The translations under genes were made by a program, and so were the position numbers. The notes under the pieces were generated by a model. That model had not been told where the DNA came from, searched no databases, and was given only the letters and a program-made list of their open reading frames with translations. Positions 11,744 through 22,740 of a stretch of 64,000 nucleotides of DNA are shown one piece after another. Location: NCBI GenBank assembly GCA_013368325.1, contig JAACJK010000012.1, forward strand, positions 124,001 through 188,000, in the 5' to 3' direction. Within the stretch, counting starts at the first letter, position 1. Every line of letters starts with the position of its first letter. Source of the DNA: Ephemerocybe angulata. Its lineage: Eukaryota > Basidiomycota > Agaricomycetes > Agaricales > Psathyrellaceae.

Positions 11744-13612
11744 ATGACGGACCCCGTCATCCCCAAGTCATACCGCGAGAAAATGACACAGGACGAGCGC
11801 GAGAGCACGGGTCAGCCGTGGATGCTCACCGGCACGGAGGCCAATCTGCTCGGGATCGCAGGAATTGGGTTCTTCCTCGATGGTACGTCCCCTCTCCCTC
11901 TCCAATCCATGTTCTGATTCCGATTTTGATCATCACCCGCGCAGCCTACGACCTCTTCATCATAAACGTACGCCCACTACATCACCACACCCTGCCATTC
12001 GATCGACTGACTTTGGATGTGTAGCCGGTGACGACGATGTTACAGGACAGGCTGTACGACGGGGGCCACCTCCCTGAGAACTCGGAAGGTTTCGTCAAGG
12101 CCCAGACAAACATCGGGAGTGTGATTGGGCAGTTCGGTTTCGGTGCGTTTCTCTCATCCCCATCTCCCTTCATTGTCCTAATGTTGACTCTATCTTTTTC
12201 TCTTTCCCTGCAGGCTACGCCGCCGACGCCCTGGACCGCAAGAAGGTGTACTGCAAAGAGTTCATGCTCATCATCTTCGTGACGATCATGACCCTCACGA
12301 CGACCACGGGCCAGCTGACGCCCGACCAGGCGCTTATCTACCTTGGCATCTGGCATATCGTCCTCGGTATCGGTGTGGGTGGGGACTCTGCGTCTGGTAC
12401 GTAGCCACGTACTTGGAAGGAGAGCAGTATGGCTGACGCCTTGTGCAGTTACGTCGGACCGCGCAAACATCCGCAAGCGCAGGACGATGCTCACGTACAT
12501 CTTCAGTATGCAGGGGTGGGGCAGCTTCATGGGCAGCCTCATGATCATCATCGTCCTCGCCTTCTACAGACACACCATCGAGACCGACGGCCACATCAGC
12601 AAAGTCGACGGAGGTGAGTGCACACCCCTTCAACATTCATTCATCCAGGACGCCCGCTAACCATTGCGAGCGTAGTTTGGCGCATCGTCCTCGGCCTCTC
12701 GCTCATCCCGGCCTTCGGCACGCTCTACCAACGCCTCACCCTCGGCGAGTCCAAGCGCTATGAGGCCTCGAAGAAACTCGTCGACCACGAGCACGCGATC
12801 TCAAGCTCAAGGACCTCCAGAAGGTCACCGAGACGAAGATGGCAAGGGCACCGGCGACTCCGACGTGGGTGAGATGAGGGAGGATGGAGATGAGGAGAAT
12901 GTGGTGCCCGGATTGTTGGTGAAGAAGCCTGCGCATTTCAAGGATTTCTATCGCCATTTTAGGCAGTGGAGGAATGCGAAGATGTTGGTTGGGACGAGTT
13001 TGAGTTGGTTTGGTTGGATATTGCGTGCGTCACTTCTTCTTCTTCTCTATGTTCGACGATGCTGATAACTTGTGCGTTTGTAGGTTCTATGGTATCAACT
13101 TGAACCAGAACGTTGTGATGCAGCTTGCAGCAGATCGGGTTCGATGGGAAGACGGGCACGGAGTGGAATAGGCTGTTCAAGGTCTCTACCGATAACATAA
13201 TCCTCACGGCCCTCGGCTTCGCCCCTGGTACGTCCCTTCTTTCTCATCCCCACCCCCTCTCCTCGTCCCAGTTTGTTAACCACCCACCCACAGGATACTA
13301 CGCGACACTCTTCACGATCGAGATCCTCGGCCGGAAGAAGATCCAGTTCATGGGCTTCCTCATGTCCTCTCTCTTCCGTACGTCTTCCTTATCATCCTGG
13401 CAGTGCGATAGATACTGATGTGGAGATTGCAGTGGGCATACTGGCGGGGATGTTCCACAGGCTGAGCAGAGCAGAGTTCATCGTCTGCTTCACTTTATTG
13501 CAGTTCTTCTTTAACTTTGACGCCAATACGACCACTTACGTGAGTACCCTCATCGAATACTTATCATGTCGTATTGACGTCTAATCAATGTATCGCTCCA
13601 GTGTTACCCTGC
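11744..13612 (+). pseudogene. Inorganic phosphate transporter relic (PHO84-type MFS)
   Basis: The exons encode a clear phosphate:H+ symporter of the major facilitator superfamily. The first helix is FFLDAYDLFIIN; then come IGQFGFGYAADALDRKK (the loop-2 DRKK motif) and LGIGVGGDSAS (the GIGIGGDYP site), followed by TSDRANIRKRRTML, FSMQGWGSFMGSL, VWRIVLGLSLIPAFGTLYQR and, later, LDIAFYGINLNQN and FFFNFDANTTTYCYPA. Introns at the 5' end splice in phase. From about 12800 the frame breaks: two shifts in the central loop, a one-base deficit near 13012 in the SWF-LDIA segment, and a 7-bp insertion (CTTGCAG) near 13118 before QIGFDG. The transporter stops at CYPA and the last third of the protein (helices 9-12) is missing, replaced by histidine-kinase sequence. 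It cannot make a functional transporter. Confidence 0.85.
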
Positions 13613-14230
13613 GTGGGAGGTAGGGACGGAGGGGGAAGCTTGGGTGCAGGCGGAGGTTGGGAACATGCAGGGGATTTGGCAGGAGATTACGTGCATGTTC
13701 ACGTAGGCTAACGTATCTCACCCATACGCCCACTCGCACGTTCCCTCGCACAGACTTCCTGTGAACACGATGGCGGGCAACTTGACGACGTAGGTGTGCG
13801 GGTTCGCGCAGATCTCGGCGGCAGCGACGGACGGGGACTTTACGCGGTTTATCACGGTGGAGGCGTCGGGCGAGATGGACTCGTGCGTCGTCTTTCTTTC
13901 CCTCTTACCTTCGAAATGGACTTACCCTCTCGCCTCGTAGTCGAAGCCGGCCGCATGACGATAGAGGCCGTAACCTACTCGCTCCGCCAGACCGTCTTCG
14001 GCAACCTCAAGACCCTCGTCGTGCGTGCGTCTCAGAATCACCTCGACCTCACCTACGATATCGAGCCCGACATCCCCGACCAGCTCATCGGCGACTCGCT
14101 CCGTCTGAGCCAGGTCATCACCAACCTCATTGGTAGTGAATTAGCTACCTTTTGATATCACCCGGCGAGGAGTCGAGGATCAGTAAACCACGTCTTACAG
14201 ATGCAATTGCAACAACATGGTGCGTTACCG
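13613..14230 (+). pseudogene. Hybrid histidine kinase fragment (group III, HAMP repeats plus start of ATPase domain)
   Basis: The frame that leaves the phosphate transporter relic reads EVGTEGEAWVQAEVGNMQG, IWQEIT, then across an intron NTMAGNLTT, a TAG stop (13791-13793) where the family has Gln, and [20 protein letters not shown] with EASGEMDS. This is the HAMP-repeat linker of Nik1/Os-1-type osmosensing kinases. After another intron it jumps to EAGRMTIEAVTYSLRQTV, LKTLVV and PDQLIGDSLRLSQVITNLIG, the end of the dimerisation domain and the N-box of the ATPase domain. The segment holding the phosphoacceptor His (the H-box) is absent, as are the rest of the ATPase domain and the receiver. A fragment of the next exon may follow at about 14200. 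It is a relic, not a working kinase. Confidence 0.85.
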
Positions 14231-14773
14231 TCTGAACGTCGCCACTGGTATCTCTCCTAACGCCGGATCCCCAGGTTGGGCTCACGCCGTACGGCGATCA
14301 ATCTGAACGCCAACGTCGCCTAGTGCAGAAGGCATGGCCTTCCCCGAATTCCAGACGACTATCCTCTCATGAAGGACGCGACAACCACATTCCTGAGTCA
14401 CATCATCTCCCACCCATCTGACTATCTGGTACACGTACGGAGATATGGGGGTTCATTGACGTTGGACGTCGTCTATGGTTACTACCAGGTGCTTTGTGCA
14501 ATATATGTTAGTCGCTGCCTTGGGCCTTTGATGTAGTATGTACATGTCAATACAATTTATTTAGCATCATGAATTGCTGTGGGCAGCATCGGCCGCTTTA
14601 CCACAGGTATGTTGTTCCACTTCACCATCTCTTCATTCTTCACGCCACGATAATATATCCAGGACAAAAAGCAGTCCGATAACTGCCCCACTAAAAAGGT
14701 TTAATGAAGTTAGTTACTTTTCGACGAGTATCTTCGGAGGGTGGGGGTTTTGGGAGTAACCAACACTCACCTT
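14231..14773. other. Intergenic, no gene recognised
   Basis: Short frames only. It may hold further decayed sequence from the chimeric relic, but I could not identify any. Confidence 0.4.
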
Positions 14774-16375
14774 CTATGAAACGGAAGAAGGATAGAGACT
14801 GACGAATAGACAACCAGATTTCGCGTGTGTCGCGCGCGCTGTCAGCTCCGCTTGCGAGAACCGAGGGGCGTCATGGAATTTTACCGAGATAACACAAGGA
14901 ACATCGCTCAATCGGCGATTCGCTAGAAAGTCCAGTTCCGATACGAGAGTATCTTCACTTCGACAAAGGTTCATCAACCTCAGGTCAACAAGGGAAGGAT
15001 GTCTGAAACACCATTGCCCATCCACCGATGTCACAACCGGTTCTCCTAAGTGATATGAAGATACATGGGGACTGTCCAGCACGAGGATTTTGAGTGATCC
15101 CAACACAGGAAGGGAAAGGTCAACCACGCCTGCATTTCCCATCAGACCTCGGATAGTGAGGTTGCGGAGACTCATCGTCAAGGATGACGTCCTCATGAAT
15201 CGCCTAAGCTTCTCGATATCGTCCTGGGATCCCTCTGAAGCAGCGTTCACCTCCAGATCCAGAATTTCAAGAGCCGGTGCCCTAATAAGATCAAGGATGG
15301 CGAAGTCTCCGTTGGAAAGGACGAATTCCCGAAGTTTTGGAAGAGTTATCGATGACTGGGCTGATGTATAAGGTGGGATGAGGGTTTGGCGACGGCCGAA
15401 TGGATTACTACGTTTGGTCAAATCAACCGAGAGCCTCGTCAAAGAAGTGCAACGCGGCAGGATACGGGATAGCTGGTCTCCATCCCAATCCCAGACGATT
15501 GAGAAGGTCTTGATTGAGGCTAGGACACGATCTGGTATGTTGATCCCTTCGGTCAGGGAATCCACCTCCTCGTCAAACGCAAAAGCTCGTCTCGGAAGAC
15601 TAAGCTCGAACGAAGAACAATCTGGAAATAAATTGAAGATTGACTTCTTGCCGTCCTCGTCGTCCCATAGGTGATCATCACTATCGCAGAATATGATCGA
15701 AAATGAGCGAAGAGCACTCCACCCAGGCAGCGCAACGGCGCTGGTGGAAGGTGTCCTCGTAAGGATAGGCCATTTTCGGAGACATCCGACACTTGATACT
15801 TGGAGCAAAAACCGATCCAAGGACGGGCCTTCCCTGATCAGCCTTTCGACCGTTGGGTTGGAGATTGTGCACCTGCTCCCCGCGAAACAGCGGCAGGAGC
15901 TTTGAGATAGCCTGTATTCCAATGTTTTCGGTGCACCTCCGGAACGTTGGAACCATGCCAAAACTTTCTCGTACTCCTCGTCATGCATATAGGTTATTTC
16001 GGCGAATCCGTAGTCGAAACACTTGCAGGACTCCAGTGTCACCCCGCTCCACAACGATCGGGCCTCCAGAGCGGCTGAGCGCCACGCTTGACAAGTGAGG
16101 GATATTGCTACCAAATCACGTCGTCCAAGATGGTCGAGGGGCATTGACAAAGACAATTCGAATATCAATCCGAGAACTTCTGCTGGAATTCTCCTGATCG
16201 GGGAACATACAGCCCGATAACAGGACCGTTTATGTTCCAGCTGCTTGATTTCTTCGTTTCTATCGTCGATCTGATGCGTTAGAGATGCGATGGCTTCGTT
16301 CAACTCGAAGGACTCTTGCGGTCCAGGGGCCTTGTTGCACAAGAAGAGTCGATCAAGGGCATTGATATGCGCCAT
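14774..16375 (-). CDS. F-box-like protein (copy 1)
   Basis: This is a single-exon 533-residue protein starting MAHINALDRL. Residues 20-50 form a predicted coiled-coil helix (IASLTHQIDDRNEEIKQLEH). An F-box-like motif follows at about 57-105 (SPIRRIPAEVLGLIFELSLS, then LVAISLTCQAWRSAALEARS and LWSGV), and the rest is a long Leu-rich-repeat-like region with strand motifs such as LRNLTIRGL and LKILVLDSPHVSS. Known F-box proteins bind Skp1 and use the C-terminal repeats to present substrates to an SCF ubiquitin ligase; that role is inferred here. The same architecture recurs at 26341-27963, 39317-40906 and 41632-43263. Its C-terminus (CLFVSLYPSSVS) is shorter than in the three paralogues, which end in an aromatic-rich tail. 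A GTGAGT lies just past the stop, so a small last exon could exist. Confidence 0.85.
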   Translation of the reverse strand: MAHINALDRLFLCNKAPGPQESFELNEAIASLTHQIDDRNEEIKQLEHKRSCYRAVCSPIRRIPAEVLGLIFELSLSMPLDHLGRRDLVAISLTCQAWRSAALEARSLWSGVTLESCKCFDYGFAEITYMHDEEYEKVLAWFQRSGGAPKTLEYRLSQSSCRCFAGSRCTISNPTVERLIREGPSLDRFLLQVSSVGCLRKWPILTRTPSTSAVALPGWSALRSFSIIFCDSDDHLWDDEDGKKSIFNLFPDCSSFELSLPRRAFAFDEEVDSLTEGINIPDRVLASIKTFSIVWDWDGDQLSRILPRCTSLTRLSVDLTKRSNPFGRRQTLIPPYTSAQSSITLPKLREFVLSNGDFAILDLIRAPALEILDLEVNAASEGSQDDIEKLRRFMRTSSLTMSLRNLTIRGLMGNAGVVDLSLPVLGSLKILVLDSPHVSSYHLGEPVVTSVDGQWCFRHPSLVDLRLMNLCRSEDTLVSELDFLANRRLSDVPCVISVKFHDAPRFSQAELTARATHAKSGCLFVSLYPSSVS

Positions 16376-16939
16376 GATCTTCCGAGTCAGCGAGTGTTCG
16401 GCCGAATATTCGGAGGATTGGTGAATACGAATGGCAGTGGAGCAGAAGAGAGATTATTTCGAGGTGAAGGCCAGTGTCAGGGAGAGGCTCATCGATTAGG
16501 GATCAGTGTGACCTCCATGTTTGTCACTCGATCTGTTCTCACGCGTCGTCATATCATTTCGGCATGAGCCTGAGTGAGCCATTTGGCGCCAACCGATGTA
16601 TTGAGGCAGGTTAGACGGCCTGAGCTTATTGAGACTTGATAATCTTGGGCTATGACGATGTAGCACAAATAGGCGTTCAACGACTATCATTGAAGAGGGA
16701 TATTCACATACTGGTGAAGGGAAATCTAGGGCCTCTACGTATTAAGCGCTGAAGCGCTGAACGGGACGCCAAGTGGCCGATATTTGTTTGACATTATTAG
16801 GATCTAATGGGCACGTGCAGTCGTAGGAATTAGACCCAGGAGTCTGGGCTAGGGCCTGAACGTTGGCTTGCCATTGGACAACCGAGTTTGAAGATACCCT
16901 ACGCTCAATTATGATATCTTCCTTGAAATCGACCACCCT
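16376..16939. other. Intergenic, no gene recognised
   Basis: The upstream region of the minus-strand F-box gene. I see no further coding signal. Confidence 0.4.
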
Positions 16940-18011
16940 CTCACCATGCGAACCCATCGACGTACCTTCCCCTGGAAATTAGAGAAGGCCATCCAACAAA
17001 CGATGCACGCACCTCAGAACTCCTCAGCACACCTCGAATTCTCGAACAATTCGAAAACCAAGAGAAGTCGAAGGAAATGCCTCTCCAACATAATGACCTT
17101 CCAGAAGACCTAAAGGCCCGACTCACAGCGATTTGGGAACCAGTTTTGCACGTCGGCCTCGTTGGGGGGACTTGGGGGCCGGACGGAGCTTGAGAGAATC
17201 TGCGCTCCCCAAAGACGACCCCACGCCCAAACCGCGAAGATCCTACCGAAGCTCTTCTCATTGTCTTCTCAGGTCCGGATCCCAGCCCCCAAAAATACCA
17301 CAACTCTGCGCTGACTGATACTCTTGTCTCAGATCGAACCACAACTGCTGCGGCCATTTCAGGCGCGAATTCTCTCCAGCCTCGTGCTGCCGCCGCCAAG
17401 CCGCCGACACCACCAACAAGCGCAGGGGTGTCCGCGCACCTGAAAAGACCGATGTCCTCGCATCGTCGGACGCTCACATCAGAGAGCAATAATGACCCTC
17501 CTTCCCTCACCCCTATGCGACGGCAACATCATCGCGCATCCTGAACGGAAAGGCCGCTCACGCCCCTGTACCACCTGCACCCCAGACTCCTCCGACATCC
17601 TTCCAAAGCTCACTACAACGCCTACTACGCGACTGCGAGAATCCCATCAACACCATGCGGCCAAGAACGCTTCTATGGATGCTGGGAGGCGGCACCATGA
17701 GTGTTGTGACAGAGGAAAGCAGAACCAGCACAACGTCTCTGAAGGGGAAGGCAAGGGAGACTACGGAGACGCCGCAATCACACCTGAGGGCTCTGGGCGG
17801 TGCGAATATGAGTGCTGTGACGAGGGGGACTAGTGGATATCTTCTGGAGAGGGAAAAAAAGACCGGCATTCGACGATGCAGAGTACTATCCCCCACGCTC
17901 TGGCAAGGTTTAACAGCCGCCGGAGCCGCTGCTTTCAAGCGATTCTGGGAAACGGACGAGTCGATACGTCGTTCTGCGTTGACAACCATGACCGATCGTC
18001 AGAAACGCTAG
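16940..18011 (+). pseudogene. Relic of an unidentified gene, frameshifted
   Basis: Plus-strand fragments look like one former protein. They include ELLSTPRILEQFENQEKSKE and LPEDLKARLTAIWEPVLHVG at about 17010-17175, a Pro/Ser/Arg-rich linker (SAHLKRPMSSHRRT) in a second frame, and APQTPPTSFQSSLQRLLRDC followed by ENPINTM in a third frame near 17580-17660. The changes of frame between about 17490 and 17540 have no plausible intron, so I call it broken. I cannot name the family. A long minus-strand open frame over 16941-17510 looks like its shadow. Confidence 0.35.
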
Positions 18012-18643
18012 GTGACTAGAATGGTAATCTTTCCCTCAAGCGCTTCTGGGAAAGATAACATTCAGAAGCTACTCCGTATAGACAACCACGATTTACCGAC
18101 AGAAGTTCCGACATCCACATGCATAACACTTTCGATAGCATCAGCACACGGCGAACAGCATCTAGGCCAGTTCCAACAGGATGGGCAGACGTCTAAAGGG
18201 TCGGGAAGGACCTCCATATCATTCGGAAGATGCTAATTCTACTCGATGAATAGATGCCTTATTATTCAGAATATCTCCCGACTGACATCAGTAAGGATCC
18301 CGTTGGGATGCGTAACAGTGGTTTAGTTACAGTCCTACGACGAAATTCCACGAGTTCCAGTTCGAGTCTTCTAGTTACCCACAGGAACGTCATCTCCCGA
18401 CTGCTTACGCCAGCTGCAATTGAGCTTGTGGGTGGCTCTGGAACATCGACTGAACGGCTGCAACGCATACGGCGCATATTCGATTGCGATGCTCATACCT
18501 TTGCGAAGCAAAAACGAGCCGACGGAAGATATTAAGTATCGAGAGAAATATCTATTGAATACGAGGCTGAGCACAACTTCAAGCACACGTCCATGAAACA
18601 TCCCGTCCACATTATACACGAGACGAAAGCAAGAAGGTTTTGT
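18012..18643. other. Intergenic, no gene recognised
   Basis: Short frames only; nothing recognisable on either strand. Confidence 0.4.
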
Positions 18644-19183
18644 TTAGACCAGTTTCGAACTGGAATATCGGTAGCCTGTGATGGGAGGGGGTGCTTCAGT
18701 ATAGTGAATATACAAAGACAATTCTAACGCACCGCGTGCCAGCTTACGAATGAGACGCTCCCTGGTGGTAGGGTGCTCGTACATATTGAGCACCACGTTG
18801 GATATATCTTCGAATTGTCTGTCGAGCCTCAGCAATGTCGCTATGTAGTCGTTTGTCCTTTTGACGGACTCGTTGTATAGGGATCTAGCCTGGAGCAAGG
18901 TGACCAAGTCCTTCGATTTGATGCCGATTTTCCAGTCATAGGTCAAGGCCTTAATGGAAGCGATGTAGAGATCGAGCACCTCTTGTTCGGCCCCTAGGGA
19001 CTCCACAAGCAGATCCGTCGAAGCGATGCGGATAGAGACAGCGTCGTCTAGGACGGATTCGATGCCTTCCCAGGTACATAACCGCCCTGCCGAGGTGCTC
19101 TGAAGGAGAAAATATCTGAGTGAAGTCGGCCATGCGAGGTGCATGAACTGGTCTACCTTATTCAAGTCCAACATAGGATACAT
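18644..19183 (-). CDS. Small helical orphan protein (array member 1)
   Basis: I do not recognise this gene. ATG at 19183 opens a short exon (MYPMLDLNK), a GT-AG intron follows, and the main exon runs from 19099 to the stop at 18644. The main exon is almost wholly helical by composition and carries LYIASIKALTYDW, then LLQARSLYNESVKRTNDYIATL, LDRQFEDISNVVLNMYEHP and RERLIRKLARG. These blocks align in order with the protein at 20832-21233 (YKNALNPAW, LDKSARYEESIRVVVDM, LIDTFSDP, FRMVRKMSTG), so the two are diverged paralogues. No signal peptide or catalytic motif is visible. Function unknown; the short first exon is the weakest part of the model. Confidence 0.45.
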   Translation of the reverse strand: MYPMLDLNKVDQFMHLAWPTSLRYFLLQSTSAGRLCTWEGIESVLDDAVSIRIASTDLLVESLGAEQEVLDLYIASIKALTYDWKIGIKSKDLVTLLQARSLYNESVKRTNDYIATLLRLDRQFEDISNVVLNMYEHPTTRERLIRKLARGALELSLYIHYTEAPPPITGYRYSSSKLV

Positions 19184-19657
19184 GAAGTAGTGCGGGCAGT
19201 GAAGACTGAAAAAGGGTGATACCAGCGACGATGGCAATGGAGGAAGGGGAGATGTACGGCTGAAAACAGTGTCTTTATATGTGTACCATGGTCTATGGAG
19301 GCAAATGAGCCACCTTACGTAGTCACCACCCTCTTTCTTACTGGGCATATGCAACATGCCTCAAAACGCCCCAGAGCATAATACTATTCCAGGATGAACT
19401 GTGCACGCACTCTATCATCCTGGAATGGCCGTTCGTTAGACCATATGACCCAGGAGATCACAAATATGTGTAAAATGAAAGGGTACAATTCAAGGCAAAA
19501 CAACGTGCCACCAGCTTGAAAGATCTCGTGCGGGACTGTAAGGACTTTTTATGGACTCAAACCGTCCGGTGGTGGAAGACGTACGTCCTAAATACAAGTT
19601 GAACAGTGAATTAGGCATAACCAACCTCGGGAATTGATATCGCACTCACACACTAGT

Positions 19658-20034
19658 TTAAAGGCTCAAGACCAAGTCAAGATGACCTGCAAGATCGGGA
19701 AGACCTGCTACTTGAAGTTCGAGCACCAGAAGTTCAATGAACTTTAGCAGAACCCTCCATGCCGCCTTTATCTCGGTTCGCGCACCCTTGGCTAAAGCGC
19801 ACTGTCTAACGAGAGTGGAGGCATATGGATCTCGGAGAAGCACATCCTGGACTGCTCGACGCGTCAGAGGGCCATGCCTGAGGTTCGGGTAGGCACACAG
19901 AGCCTCGTATAAAGAAGCAACGGTATCGTCGTAGAATTGCGATGTCCGTCTGTATTTCCCGATTATAGATCTGTAGTCCCTTATAACCGATCGAACCAGT
20001 GCTTCAGGCTCCACAGCCCACAAGAGGCAATGAG
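19658..20034 (-). CDS. Small helical orphan protein, 5' partial (array member 2?)
   Basis: An open exon begins after a possible acceptor near 20035 and ends in a stop at 19658. It reads THCLLWAVEPEALVRSVIRD and continues as a helical protein with YDDTVASLYEALCAY and VLLRDPYASTLVRQC. It lies between two related minus-strand genes and has similar size and helical character. The resemblance in sequence (SxxYxxTVxxL, then a DP motif) is weak, so membership of the same array is inference. I could not place the first exon. Confidence 0.3.
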
Positions 20035-20831
20035 TCTGCTGTCCAACGTGAGCAAGAGGGACTCATAGAACGACGATAGCTTGACTCACAATAACGCTGC
20101 GATAAAGCTGAGCTGTGCCGGACATGGGATGGACGCGCGCTAGCTCGAAGATGAAGGACGTGTCCAACAGACAGAAGGTGCGGAAGCGTCCCGGAAAGGC
20201 AACACAACACAGGTAAGGCTTCTGTAGACAACAAAGAGAAGAGACAAGGCGAATGCACGCACAGCAGACCCGATTATGATTCCGCCAATTCTCATGGAGA
20301 GGGATCTCTGAGACACGACTTCACTAATCCTTCCAAATTACAGGGCTATCTCAAGTAGTCAGGACTGAAGATCGAGTTCGAGGCCTTGACGCTACATGCA
20401 CGCATCTTCCCGAAGAACCTGAAGACGACAAAAAAGGCAAAGATTGTGGAAGTAGTAGATCCAAAAGCGCAATTGACGCACCATCAGTGGCACATCACAG
20501 ATGTCGGCCTTTGAACTTACCCGGAATTAATCGTACTGTTTTTCAAAACCAAACAGTTCACGAAGTTCAGGAAGGCTTGCACGCACTGCCAAGCGAGCGG
20601 AAAATCGCAACAGTAACGGTGAGATCCGAGTTCGCTAGGTGATATGAAAAAAGGAAAAGTAGGTACAGTGATATCAGCGACGGAGAGGCTAATCAACGGA
20701 GACGGGGACTTGAATCTAGTGTGTACCCGCCTGCTTAGAATTTCACTATTCTGTGTCTGGTGGCGACAATGCGGGATTAAAAACCCAACTCTGAAATTTC
20801 TGGGCAGACTGAAAAAAGAAGAGGTATCACA

Positions 20832-21233
20832 TCAGACCCCCATATTCATGCTATTTAGGCGAGGCGACCAACCGGTTGACATCTTTCTGACCATGCGAAA
20901 GACATACACAGGATCGCTGAAGGTATCGATGAGCACGTATTTCAAACGATGCAAACGATCCTTGGATGATTGCAGCGACGCATCCATATCTACCACTACC
21001 CTGATAGACTCTTCATATCGAGCCGATTTATCGAGGAAGAGAGAGACATTTCCCTGGTCCTCTACAGGAAGAGTCGCAACCCAGGCTGGGTTTAGGGCAT
21101 TCTTGTACTCAATCAAAGCATTCTCCCGAGCTTTGACCCCACGGTCGCGAGTGGTCGCCGCGTCAATGTAGTCCTCGACAGCCGTTTCGATCATATTCTC
21201 CATGTTGAACATGTCGAGAAGGTCATTAAGAGC
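20832..21233 (-). CDS. Small helical orphan protein, 5' partial (array member 3)
   Basis: The exon opens after a likely acceptor at 21234 (CACAACAG), reads ALNDLLDMFNMENMIETAVE and continues to a stop at 20832. It is a charged, helical protein that aligns with array member 1 (18644-19183) along its length: an N-terminal D/E-rich helix, the Y..A..W block, R..Y.ESI, and the closing RMVRK..G block. The upstream exon was not found with confidence. Function unknown. Confidence 0.4.
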   Translation of the reverse strand, partial: ALNDLLDMFNMENMIETAVEDYIDAATTRDRGVKARENALIEYKNALNPAWVATLPVEDQGNVSLFLDKSARYEESIRVVVDMDASLQSSKDRLHRLKYVLIDTFSDPVYVFRMVRKMSTGWSPRLNSMNMGV

Positions 21234-21239
21234 CTGTTG

Positions 21240-22465
21240 TGTGATGACGAGGGGTTAAGGTTAGAATCGCCGAAAACTCCTACGAAAAGTGATAGCACCT
21301 GGGAGCGGGATGGAATCAACCACAGGACCATGTCTAGAAGCTAGAGGAATCTCTGGGGAGAGAAGGATAGTGGAGCAGGTAGAGGAACGTGTTCCAACGT
21401 TATTATATTCAAGGTTCGAAAGAGTACGCTTCATCATCACAATAAACAGCCACAATTAGTCCCCTGGAGTCTGCCGTGGAGGCACGAGACACCCTATCCG
21501 ACATCCCGACAGGACGAAATACGATTAGCCCCAATCTGAGAAGAGGAAAAGGGAAAATTAGCTAAAATAGTGCAAGCTTAGACTCTATTCGCCGGCTGTT
21601 TGTCACGAACCTTACCTGTAGGATTGATGTAAACTAGAGACGGGTCGACTGTACGATAAAGAATGCATAACAAGTCCAATCATGCGACGTGATCGGCAGA
21701 TCAACTCAACGAACGTCGGACATGTCTGCCGAAGGATTCAAAGCAGAATATCCCGGACGCTTGTGGGAAGTGGACTGAGGCTATTCCTGCTACCTTTAGG
21801 TAGTGGGGCTTAGGTCGCCCTAGTCCAGATATCGACGTGCATGTGGGATTTTGTTGGTCGGAGTTAAATTATTCAATCTCCGATAAGCGCCTCGAGTCAA
21901 GTCGAGTCTCGCTTTTACGGAGCATCTTCATGGCATTTAGACAGGATTTTCGAGGCTCCACAGCTTCAGTAGCTATACTATACCCCAGTATTAACTAATC
22001 CCAAACAAAAAATACAGTGGTAATGAGAAACAGGCGATCCGAAGGCCAGAATTGCACTCCTTTAATGACCGTACAATATTGCCCATACTGTGCATGGACG
22101 CAAACGAACCTGGGGTAGCAGGTTGCGTCGCTAGCCGGTCTTACAGATGTTAATTTTTCTTAGGCCTAATTGCCCCCAAAATAACTCGGCGTGAAGTGTT
22201 GCTCAAATAGGCGCCTATTAAGCGCCGGCAGATTGACCTTTCTCAGGTATATACCCGTTCCCGAAACCTCTGTTATATTGATACAACGTGCGGTCAAACT
22301 TTTTCGCTTTCAGTGTCCAGGAACTAATGCACTCGGGTCAGTTTATATGAAGAAATAAGGACCACCTCACCCCAGAATTCATCAGGACAATCACCTAGGT
22401 TTGTTGAGAAAAATAACATTCAATAGGTAGGTACATTGCTCACTGTATTACGTGGCATCTACTGA
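21240..22465. other. Intergenic, no gene recognised
   Basis: AT-rich sequence with short frames only. It contains one copy of the 20-bp sequence also found downstream of the Helitron (see 22308-22327). Confidence 0.4.
22308..22327 (+). repeat. Exact 20-bp repeat, copy 1 (partner at 54041-54060)
   Basis: TTTCAGTGTCCAGGAACTAA occurs here and again about 450 bp downstream of the Helitron coding region. The flanking 20 bp upstream are also similar (GCGGTCAAACTTTTTCGC here, GTGGTAAACCTTTCCAC there). It ends in CTAA, which fits the CTRR rule for Helitron 3' ends, and here the next base is T as expected at a Helitron target. Confidence 0.55.
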
Positions 22466-22740
22466 CTACAGTTTACATATTACCAGTGAAACATACTTCC
22501 TTTCATTGAGTACCAGTACCTTAGTAGTGAAGTGCGATACCTTGTAGTCGAAGCGGTATAACTCGTTTGTTTGAGGCCAAATCACGAAGGCAATGTAGCG
22601 CCCGTGGTCAAGCGCACCGGTGCGACTTATGACTGCGAAGAGGTCGTAGTTGTAGAAATTGCGGCCTTGTGGGTAAAGAGGGGTCACTGGTGCCAGTTGT
22701 GTTCAGTATCAAGACGGTACTACCGGCGGACATACTTCAC
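22466..22740 (-). pseudogene. Deubiquitinase C-terminal relic (Ubp8/USP22-like)
   Basis: The minus strand reads YPQGRNFYNYDLFAVISRTG, ALDHGRYIAFV, then LYRFDYKVSHFTTK and VLNERKYVSLVIC. This is the C-terminal block of ubiquitin-specific peptidases: the His box (normally GHY, here GRY), the YRFDD.KV strand and the final YMCFYVK strand. The change of catalytic His to Arg and the loss of frame at the end mark it as non-functional. The spacing is closest to the SAGA-complex enzyme Ubp8/USP22. The upstream Cys box and most of the domain are not present in readable form. Confidence 0.6.

Noticed and set aside
16941..17510. 189-residue minus-strand open frame
   Set aside because: Its composition is unlike a real protein, and the plus strand of the same stretch reads as better protein fragments; I treat it as a shadow.
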